In this document: one piece after another, positions 1 through 5,394 of the stretch
Layout: every line of letters starts with the position of its first letter
How positions within the stretch are numbered: the first letter of the stretch is position 1
DNA from: Planctomycetaceae bacterium
GTDB taxonomy: Bacteria > Planctomycetota > Planctomycetia > Pirellulales > Thermoguttaceae
NCBI GenBank assembly: GCA_031267635.1
Contig: JAIRYX010000471.1
Location: forward strand, 1-16,605
Reading direction: 5' to 3'
Length of the DNA: 16,605 bases
The notes under the pieces: generated by a model
Seen by the model: the letters and a program-made list of their open reading frames with translations, nothing else
Databases searched by the model: none
What the model was told of the DNA's origin: nothing
Program-made: the position numbers and the translations under genes

Positions 1-1473
1 AACAATACGGAAGCCGTGTTGTATCTTGCGGTCAATGGAACGAAGGACGAGGTGTTGGATTCTTGTGTTGAATTGCCGGCGCGTCTGAAAAACGCAACCG
101 ATTACCAAGAAAAAGCGGAAGAGCGAGCAGCGGAGTTTGAACTCTATAAAGTACGAATCAATAACGCCAAACGAAAAGCCCAAGCCAACCTGAAAAACTA
201 CTTCTTGAATACAATTAAGAAACTGGACATGGATAAATTTGTCACTCAAAAAGAATTTGCGCAAAAAGTGACAGAGATATTGGAACGCGGTTTTTCCGGC
301 GGTGAAATAAAGAATTTGGATTATGATTCTTGCTTCATTGTGTTGAAGGGCAATAAGTCGATAACGCAAGCGTTTGAAGGTTATCAGTTATATCTCAAAG
401 ACGTCGAAAATAAAAGCAATGTCGATAAAATCGCTCTTGATGAAATGAAAAAAGTGATAGAGAATTTTATTTCAAAAATAGAAGCAAAAGTCATAAAGGA
501 AAATACAAATGTTCTCAATGCTTATCAAAATAACATTAACCAAAATGAAACAACATTTGCGCTCAACACAACAATAGAAAAAACAATAGCAGGCTTAACA
601 ATAAAAAATCCTTTTGTGAATAATGGAGAGCCGGTTTTCTTAGAAGAGAAATATCAATTAGCGTTTAAAGATACGGAAAAGTTTGGAGATACAAAAGTAG
701 TATCCGCAGCAGGCACATTGTCGATTTATAATGATGAGTTTTTAGATAAGTTAGAAAGTCAGGATCCTACAACTCGAAATAATGCAATTAAGGACTTAAT
801 AAATGCTGGTCTTACTGCAATAAAAAAACTTGAAGGATATAACTTTTACCCAAAAGCGAAACAAGGTAATCAGCCGGTGTTACCGCTAAATTTAGATAAA
901 AACAGTGAAACATATAAAGCGTTAAGTAAGGTTGGGAAATATTTGGAGTATCCGGAATTAGAGCCAAAACTTATAGACTTAGATTTGCATAAAAAAGCGT
1001 TGGCACTAGATAAGAATATTATAGATTTATTACCTGATGTTGGAGCAAAGATAATTATACACGGAACTTTATTTGGTGGGAATCCTAAATATGATGAGTG
1101 TAAATTTGCTAGTAAAGAATTTTCTGATTTTTGTAATTATTTAAAAGAGAATGTTGAGAAGTTAGATTTGAAAAGTGTAACATACGATAATCATGAATCG
1201 GTAGTCTATTCTGCTGGAGAATTGGTAAAACACGCTAGAGGGGAGGGGGATCCATTTTTGGACCATTGGACTGGCCCTAATATATCAGAAGAAAAACGTA
1301 ACATACTTAATAAAGGGTTTATTTTCGATAAAATTATAAGATCTACAGATAGTAGTTATACTTATCAAAAAGAAAATTTAAGAAGGGATCAAACAGGAGT
1401 TACATTAGCTCGTAGTAGAATTTCCAGTTTTACAGGAAATGATAATAAATACTTACAATATATTAATAAATAG
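1..1473 (+). CDS. Unrecognised large protein, 5' end outside the window
   Basis: The frame is open from base 1 to a TAG at 1471-1473. No convincing ribosome site precedes the GTG at 16, so I treat the gene as truncated at its 5' end by the window edge (at least 485 residues visible). I do not recognise a family. The first ~100 residues are charged and probably helical (rich in Lys, Glu, Ala, Asn). The middle holds a long Asn/Lys-rich stretch, and the C-terminus is mixed and apparently soluble. I see no membrane segment and no catalytic motif I can name. Base use changes inside the gene: the first ~300 bases are richer in G+C, the rest is strongly A+T-rich. That could reflect a composite origin or relaxed selection. 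The stop overlaps the ribosome site of the following pilin gene, so the two probably share a transcript. A role with a type IV secretion or conjugation locus is possible by association only. Confidence 0.6.
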   Translation, partial: NNTEAVLYLAVNGTKDEVLDSCVELPARLKNATDYQEKAEERAAEFELYKVRINNAKRKAQANLKNYFLNTIKKLDMDKFVTQKEFAQKVTEILERGFSGGEIKNLDYDSCFIVLKGNKSITQAFEGYQLYLKDVENKSNVDKIALDEMKKVIENFISKIEAKVIKENTNVLNAYQNNINQNETTFALNTTIEKTIAGLTIKNPFVNNGEPVFLEEKYQLAFKDTEKFGDTKVVSAAGTLSIYNDEFLDKLESQDPTTRNNAIKDLINAGLTAIKKLEGYNFYPKAKQGNQPVLPLNLDKNSETYKALSKVGKYLEYPELEPKLIDLDLHKKALALDKNIIDLLPDVGAKIIIHGTLFGGNPKYDECKFASKEFSDFCNYLKENVEKLDLKSVTYDNHESVVYSAGELVKHARGEGDPFLDHWTGPNISEEKRNILNKGFIFDKIIRSTDSSYTYQKENLRRDQTGVTLARSRISSFTGNDNKYLQYINK

Positions 1474-1479
1474 GAGGTT
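1473..1479 (+). promoter_or_regulatory. Ribosome binding site of the pilin gene
   Basis: The sequence AGGAGGT lies 3-10 bases before the ATG at 1483 and overlaps the stop of the preceding gene. It is the strongest Shine-Dalgarno in the window. It shows that translation was meant to begin at 1483, upstream of the insertion, and not at the ATG at 2003. Confidence 0.8.
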
Positions 1480-1482
1480 ATT

Positions 1483-2227
1483 ATGTTTAAACGTTTATCA
1501 ATTTATTGTTATTGTAGATCTTTAAATTATGTCAATAATTCTATTAACTTATTATTATTTTTATTTGGTATAATATTACTTACTAGTGGAATAATAGAGT
1601 TTTCGTTGGCTGAAGGCTCAGATGCCAGTGATTTCAGGTTAAATATTTAGGCAAATTCGGCAAAATAGTAAAACGCAAAAATTAATTATTTGTAAAAATA
1701 GTGAAAACAAAAATAATAGATAATTCTGGTAACAAAAAAATAATTTTCACATAAAACGAAAAAATGTCCAAATTGATCTTGACATACTCTTTTGTAGTTG
1801 ATCGTTTTTTAGTAAACGATAATCTGTTCAATGCGAGTCAAGGTCAATTGACATGTTTTCTACAAATTGTTCCAAAATGTTTTCATTTTTTTGTCAAAAA
1901 GTATTTTACTCATTTTTCTATTTTATCGAGATTGTCAAAAAAGAGTGATTACCTTAACCTGAAACCACTGGCTCAGATGCTTCAGATATTATTAAAGAAC
2001 AGATGTGTAAGATAGAAGCATTGCTTGAAGGAGCTTTTGGTGCATTGGTAATGGTTGTTGCAGGCCTCGCTGCAGTCGTTACAGCAGCAATGGGTGCATA
2101 CAAGATGGCGATGTCGTGTGTCGTAATTGCCTGCGGTTCTTATCTAGTAAGAGCATTTTTGTTTTTGTTTTTTGGTGAAGATATTTTAGATGGCTGCGAT
2201 TTTAAAACAGGTAAGATGGCGGTGTAA
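1483..2227 (+). pseudogene. VirB2/TrbC-like pilin subunit, split by a MITE-like insertion
   Basis: The 5' part (1483-1625) encodes a signal-peptide-like start, MFKRLSIYCYC, then a hydrophobic stretch and a plausible cleavage site SLA|EG. The 3' part (1981-2227) encodes two hydrophobic helices: around GALVMVVAGLAAVVTAAMG, and then MAMSCVVIACGSYLVRAFLF. A signal sequence followed by two transmembrane helices in a ~130-residue protein is the VirB2/TrbC pilin pattern of type IV secretion and conjugation. The halves are separated by a 345-bp element flanked by GCTCAGATGC at 1616-1625 and 1971-1980. Deleting the element and one duplicate joins GAT-GC to T at 1981 and gives one uninterrupted 129-residue frame ending in TAA. 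As it stands, the 5' frame stops at TAG 1648-1650 after 55 residues. A start at ATG 2003 would give a 74-residue protein without export signal. The allele is therefore probably inactive. Confidence 0.8.
1626..1970. mobile_element. 345-bp MITE-like insertion with TIRs and 10-bp target duplication
   Basis: The left end CAGTGATTTCAGGTTAA (1626-1642) and the reverse complement of the right end, CAGTGGTTTCAGGTTAA (1954-1970), match at 16 of 17 positions. Identical 10-bp sequences GCTCAGATGC abut both ends (1616-1625 and 1971-1980), as expected of target-site duplication. The interior is very A+T-rich and holds no convincing transposase. An open frame of ~80 codons starting at 1764 runs through the right end into the pilin and looks accidental. 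The element is therefore non-autonomous and would need a transposase elsewhere. A 10-bp duplication is compatible with several DDE families, and I cannot assign one. A small internal hairpin, ATCGTTT/AAACGAT, lies near 1800-1820. Confidence 0.85.
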
Positions 2228-2240
2228 TTTTTTCTCTGGC

Positions 2241-2385
2241 TCTGGTACAGGGTTGCTTTTAGATAATTTTAAACACTAATTTCGGTGGAAACGTTTCAAA
2301 AGGGTAGACGATAAGTATAAATTTTGAAGGTTTGAAAGTTAGTTAAAATAATTCAAATATCAGTTAAAAGTAACCCGGAACCAGA
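2241..2385. repeat. Cassette-spacer repeat, copy 1
   Basis: This is the first of four related intergenic repeats. The ends form an imperfect inverted repeat: TCTGGTACAGGGTTGCTTTT at 2241-2260 against AAAAGTAACCCGGAACCAGA at 2366-2385 (17 of 20 pair). Two internal blocks are shared by all copies: one around TGGAAACGTTTCAAAA (~2286-2301) and one around AAATTTTGAAGGTTTGAAA (~2320-2338). The copy begins 14 bases after the pilin stop and ends 125 bases before the vapB start. The remaining bases up to vapB are A+T-rich, with a CGGATCCG palindrome near 2397. Confidence 0.85.
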
Positions 2386-2494
2386 AATAAAATACCGGAT
2401 CCGTTCGGAGAGAACTTAGCGTCAGAATTACACGATTTGACATATGTATATACTTAACCGCTGTGTTTTTGACTTAAAATTTTTGAAAAACTAT

Positions 2495-2500
2495 AAGGAG
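2495..2500 (+). promoter_or_regulatory. Ribosome binding site of vapB
   Basis: AAGGAG ends nine bases before the ATG at 2510. It selects this start over the in-frame ATG at 2444, which would add 22 residues unlike any VapB N-terminus. Confidence 0.7.
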
Positions 2501-2509
2501 ATAATTATT

Positions 2510-2743
2510 ATGAATATAGCACGATTATTTACTAACGGTAAAAGCCAAGCCATTAAACTTCCTAAAAAATATCAATTTACAGGAGACGATGTATATATCA
2601 AAAGGGTTGGCGAGGCAGTTATTCTTTTTCCTAAAAACAAAGATTGGGAAGTATTTCTTAACGGATTAAATTCTTTTACAGATGATTTATTTAAAAATGG
2701 TCGTGGAAAAAATATAAAACAACGTTCTAGGAAGAAATTATGA
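2510..2743 (+). CDS. vapB: VapB-family antitoxin (AbrB/SpoVT fold)
   Basis: The 77-residue product begins MNIARLFTNGKSQAIKLPKK and continues with GDDVYIKRVGEAVILFPK. This is the swapped-hairpin AbrB/MazE-type DNA-binding domain typical of VapB antitoxins, and the length is normal for the family. The C-terminal part (about residues 45-77, after the DWEVFLNGL segment) would wrap the toxin. VapB proteins neutralise the partner PIN ribonuclease and repress their own operon. The stop overlaps the vapC start in an ATGA arrangement (2740-2743), the usual sign of translational coupling. The chosen start has an AAGGAG at the right distance. The module sits between repeat copies 1 and 2. The antitoxin frame is intact although the toxin partner is broken, so it may survive as an orphan antitoxin able to counter related toxins. 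Confidence 0.88.
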   Translation: MNIARLFTNGKSQAIKLPKKYQFTGDDVYIKRVGEAVILFPKNKDWEVFLNGLNSFTDDLFKNGRGKNIKQRSRKKL

Positions 2744-3144
2744 AATATATGCTTGATACCAACATCTGTATTTACATAATAAAAGAAAAACCATCTGAAG
2801 TTTTAACCAACCTTCGAAAAAAACGTAAAAATGGCTTGGCAATTTCTGTCATTACTTTGGCAGAATTGGAATACGGAATTGAAAATAGCTCACGACCAGA
2901 ACAAAATAGGTTAGCATGAGTTAGTTTTCTTTCAATTATTGAAGTTTTGCCGTTTAATACCTCTGCGGCTGAAGAATATGGACAAATAAGATTTGAATTG
3001 CAAAAAAGCGGACATCTTATTGGACCACTCGATATGCTCATTGCTGCTTCCGCTAGAGCAGAAGGTTTAATTTTAGTAAGTAACAACACTAAAGAATTTG
3101 AAAGAGTTAGTGATTTGCAATTAGAAAACTGGATAGAATTGTGA
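2740..3144 (+). pseudogene. vapC: VapC PIN-domain toxin interrupted by an in-frame TGA
   Basis: The frame starts at the ATGA overlap with vapB: MKYMLDTNICIYIIKEKP. It contains the PIN acidic residues: Asp in LDTN (residue 6), Glu in AELEYG and Asp in PLDMLIAASA. The family tail VSNNTKEFERV follows. A full product would be about 134 residues, normal for VapC tRNA/rRNA endonucleases. Codon 60 is TGA (2917-2919), just after NRLA. The same frame resumes immediately with VSFLSIIEVLPF, so this is a point nonsense change and not a frameshift. The N-terminal 59-residue fragment lacks part of the active site. A restart at TTG 2947 would lack the first catalytic Asp. The toxin is therefore expected to be inactive. 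TGA is used as an ordinary stop by neighbouring genes, which argues against recoding. Confidence 0.85.
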
Positions 3145-3200
3145 GGTGCAATTCTGGATTTTTGGGTATCATAAGTCGTCTGGATTTTCTGGTTTGGTTT

Positions 3201-3354
3201 TCTGGTACGTGGTTACTTTTGTATAACATTTAAGCATGAATTTTGGCGGAAACGGTTCAAAATAAAAAACGATAAACATAAATTTTGGCGGTTAAAAAGT
3301 TATTTAAAATAACTCAAACTTAAATATCAGAGAAAAGCAGTAACCCGGCACCAA
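3201..3354. repeat. Cassette-spacer repeat, copy 2
   Basis: The left end TCTGGTACGTGGTTACTTTT (3201-3220) pairs imperfectly with the right end near AAAAGCAGTAACCCGGCACC (3333-3352). The internal blocks GGCGGAAACGGTTCAAAA and AAATTTTGGCGGTTAAAAA correspond to those of the other copies. It begins 57 bases after the vapC stop. Short TCTGG motifs immediately upstream (3180-3200) recur before copies 1 and 4, so the repeat may extend ~20 bases further left. Together with the A+T-rich leader of the next module it fills the 3145-3463 gap. Confidence 0.85.
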
Positions 3355-3463
3355 AAAAAACAATCCAAAGAGACAATTAATAATTATTCCATACAATGTA
3401 AGCATAATTGAAATCAATTCTCTTATTTTTAAAATTATATTTAATAAAAAAGTATAGGGTATT

Positions 3464-3709
3464 ATGAAAATAGTTAATATGCACGAAGCTAAAACACAGC
3501 TTTCATCTCTAGTAAAAGAAGTTGCCAAGGGTAATCATTTTGTAATTGCGGTTTCGGGTGTACCAATGGCAACAGTTATTCCGTATAAAAAAATTGCTAA
3601 AAAAAACAATCGCATTGGTTTTTTAAAGAACGAAATAACTATCCCTGATGACTTTGATAAACTTGCTAGCGACAAAATTACCTCTTTATTTCAAGGAGGC
3701 GGCAAATGA
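3464..3709 (+). CDS. Phd/YefM-like antitoxin
   Basis: The 81-residue product starts MKIVNMHEAKTQLSSLVKEV and continues GNHFVIAVSGVPMATVIPYKK. This is the conserved N-terminal DNA-binding and dimerisation domain of Phd/YefM antitoxins (about residues 1-45). The C-terminal half, with IGFLKNEITIPDDFDKL, matches the toxin-wrapping tail common in antitoxins paired with PIN toxins. Members bind their own promoter and block the partner. Only a weak ribosome site (TAGGG) precedes the ATG. The stop overlaps the downstream toxin start in ATGA (3706-3709). The gene begins 109 bases after repeat copy 2. The module is a second, unrelated type II toxin-antitoxin pair in the same orientation as the first. 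Confidence 0.88.
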   Translation: MKIVNMHEAKTQLSSLVKEVAKGNHFVIAVSGVPMATVIPYKKIAKKNNRIGFLKNEITIPDDFDKLASDKITSLFQGGGK

Positions 3710-4074
3710 AATTACTGCTAGATACTTGTATTCTATTAAAAGCTGCTACTGCTACATTGTCCAAGAAAGGGCAAAATTACATTAGTGACGAGGAAAATGA
3801 GTTGTATTTTAGTTCTGCCGGTATATGGGAAGTGATTATCAAAAATGGCTTAAACAAGGGTAATTTTAAATGTGACCCCAATGTGCTTTATCATGGTTTA
3901 TGTCTAAATGGATATTTTGAAATTCCTATTTCATCTGATCACACCCTAGTAGTTCAAAAACTTCGACAAATACACAAAGATCCGTTTGATAGAATCTTAC
4001 TTGCACAAGCAATGCATGAGGGTTTTACATTTTTGACTGCCGATAAAACCCTTAAAAATATGGCAAGTGGGTAA
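3706..4074 (+). CDS. PIN-domain toxin (VapC family), C-terminus probably frameshifted
   Basis: The 122-residue product starts MKLLLDTCILLKAAT. The four PIN acidic residues are visible: Asp6, Glu42 in IWEVIIK, Asp95 in DPFDRILLAQA and Asp113 in LTAD. PIN toxins of this type cleave RNA and are held by the Phd-like antitoxin encoded just upstream, with an ATGA overlap. Family members usually end in a short beta strand after the TAD motif. Here the frame ends in KNMASG, while the +1 frame from about 4059 reads YGKWVIVV and then a TGA at 4083-4085. That is just what the missing strand would look like. One base lost from the A-run near 4054-4058 explains both. The toxin may therefore be impaired, or the A-run may allow slippage. 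All catalytic residues precede the shift. Confidence 0.85.
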   Translation: MKLLLDTCILLKAATATLSKKGQNYISDEENELYFSSAGIWEVIIKNGLNKGNFKCDPNVLYHGLCLNGYFEIPISSDHTLVVQKLRQIHKDPFDRILLAQAMHEGFTFLTADKTLKNMASG

Positions 4075-4105
4075 TAGTTGTTTGAAAAATTCCATTTTCT
4101 TTTAT

Positions 4106-4252
4106 TTTTGGTACGGGGTTACTTTGGGATAACTTTTAAACATGAATTTTTGTGGAAACATTTCAAAAGAATCAACGATAAGTGTAAATTTTGAAGGTTT
4201 GAAAATTAGTTAAAATAATTCAAATACCAGCCAGAAGTAACACAGTACCAGA
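4106..4252. repeat. Cassette-spacer repeat, copy 3
   Basis: The left end near TTTTGGTACGGGGTTACTTT (4106-4125) pairs with the right end AGAAGTAACACAGTACCAGA (4233-4252). The internal blocks TGTGGAAACATTTCAAAAG and AAATTTTGAAGGTTTGAAAA are nearly identical to those of copy 1. It begins ~20-30 bases after the PIN toxin stop and ends 61 bases before the next module. Confidence 0.85.
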
Positions 4253-4313
4253 GAACCAGAAAATTATATCAATATCAAAAAAACTTAGATATGACTGTTA
4301 AATTTTATTTTGT

Positions 4314-4607
4314 ATGAAACAACGGGAATATATTTTTAAAAAGTTAAAGGAATCTAAACCGTTTCTTGAGGCGAATTATAATATTAATCGGCTGGGAGTT
4401 TTTGGTTCTTATTCACGCGACGAATATACCGAGGAAAGCGATGTGGATATTCTGGTTGAATATTCAAAACCGCTTTCACTTTTTAAAGTTGTCGAAATGG
4501 TGGATTATTTACAGAACATTTTAAGTAAAAAAGTGGATTTAGTCTCCAAGAAAGATATTAAAGATTCTTTAAAATTACGTATATTAAACGAAGTCATAAT
4601 GTTATGA
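4314..4607 (+). CDS. mntA: MntA-like minimal nucleotidyltransferase antitoxin
   Basis: The 97-residue product carries the minimal nucleotidyltransferase motif GS-X10-DXD: Gly-Ser in FGSYSRDEYTEESDVDILVE (about residues 30-47). The two Asp residues at its end would bind metal. In characterised HEPN/MNT modules this enzyme adds AMP groups to a tyrosine of the HEPN toxin and so neutralises it. The length and single-domain build fit. The start has no clear Shine-Dalgarno, but the next in-frame Met would delete essential sequence. The gene overlaps its partner by ATGA (4604-4607) and lies 61 bases after repeat copy 3. No inactivating change is visible, in contrast to the two modules upstream. Confidence 0.88.
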   Translation: MKQREYIFKKLKESKPFLEANYNINRLGVFGSYSRDEYTEESDVDILVEYSKPLSLFKVVEMVDYLQNILSKKVDLVSKKDIKDSLKLRILNEVIML

Positions 4608-4936
4608 AAAATCCGGATATAAATGTTTATATTCAAGACATGAAAAATGCCTCTGTAAAGATTATAGAAATTGTCGAGGACATAAGTTTTGAACAATTTG
4701 AATCGGAATCGGTTTTACATTTGGCTATAGAAAGACTTTTTGAAATATTGGGGGAAGCGGCAAATCGAGTTCCTAAAGATATTCAGTTACAGCATGCAAC
4801 AATTCCTTGGTCGAGTATAATAGGAATGCGAAATATTATTATTCACTCCTATGATAAAGTGAATCCAGAACAGCTTTGGGTTACTATTCAAGAAGATTTA
4901 AGAATTTTGGTTAATAATTTGAATACGATTAAATAG
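4604..4936 (+). CDS. hepT: HepT-like HEPN toxin (DUF86)
   Basis: The 110-residue, mostly helical product contains RNIIIHSY near residues 76-83. This is the RX4HXY motif of HEPN ribonuclease toxins; the Tyr is the expected AMPylation target of the MntA partner. An upstream conserved segment, LAIERLFEILGEAANRVP (about residues 45-62), is also typical of the family. HepT toxins cleave RNA, with tRNA reported for some members. Translation is coupled to the upstream antitoxin gene through ATGA. Frame and motif look complete, so this is the one pair in the array that appears functional. Repeat copy 4 follows 137 bases after the stop. Confidence 0.88.
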   Translation: MKNPDINVYIQDMKNASVKIIEIVEDISFEQFESESVLHLAIERLFEILGEAANRVPKDIQLQHATIPWSSIIGMRNIIIHSYDKVNPEQLWVTIQEDLRILVNNLNTIK

Positions 4937-5394
4937 ACAATAGCTTATTGAGAATTTCTAAAAACATCATTTTCAACACATGTGACCATTGAAAAATAAG
5001 GGCTTACGAATATTTGGGGGAGGTTTTTAGAAGTTCCCTTATTAATAATAGCTGGGGATGAGATTCTGGTGTTTCTGGTACAGGGTTACTTTAGGATAAC
5101 TTTTAAAACGAATTTCGCTGGAAACATTTCCAAAGAAAATACGATAAGGATAAATTTTGAAGGGTTAAAAATTACAAGTTAAACTCACTAGAAAAATGCG
5201 ATAAACCCCGCAACACAGGACAATTAAGCCCATCGCCCGTATCGGCTTCGATGGAATTTGCGTGAACAGTTACCTCATTTATATCGGCGTTTTGTTCCCG
5301 CCTGCTATTTTCGGATAAAAATTCCGACTAAAATTTTATAAAAACAACCCTAAAACAACCCTTTAATTACAGATAGAAACGACCTAATTCCCCG
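4937..5394. other. Intergenic region closing the cassette array before yidC
   Basis: No gene is supported. The region holds an inverted repeat, AATAAGGG at 4995-5002 against CCCTTATT at 5036-5043, then repeat copy 4. After about 5220 the sequence becomes less A+T-rich, marking a possible right boundary of the accessory island. No clear sigma-70 promoter or Shine-Dalgarno for yidC was found. Confidence 0.5.
5074..5216. repeat. Cassette-spacer repeat, copy 4 (diverged right end)
   Basis: The left end TCTGGTACAGGGTTACTTTA (5074-5093) and the internal blocks CGCTGGAAACATTTCC and TAAATTTTGAAGGGTTAAAA match the other copies. The right end (about 5180-5216, with GATAAACCCCGCAACA) is only loosely similar to the AAGTAACCCGGNACC of copies 1 and 2. 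This copy ends the array next to the core-like yidC gene. Confidence 0.75.

Noticed and set aside
1764..2015. 83-codon frame inside the MITE
   Set aside because: It runs across the element's right end and target duplication into the pilin, has no ribosome site and no transposase motif.
2003..2227. Stand-alone 74-residue membrane protein
   Set aside because: It is the 3' part of the split pilin. The frame joins exactly to the 5' part once the element and one duplicate are removed.
2740..3144. TGA read as an amino acid in vapC
   Set aside because: Neighbouring genes end in TGA and no selenocysteine-type hairpin is evident; a nonsense mutation is simpler.
2772..3528. - strand frames opposite vapC and phd
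   Set aside because: Shadows of clearly assigned + strand genes and repeats.
2241..5216. Classical integron attC sites
   Set aside because: The repeats start with GTT and end with AAC, not the reverse. GTTRRRY/RYYYAAC boxes are not conserved among copies, and no integrase is visible. Kept only as an analogy.
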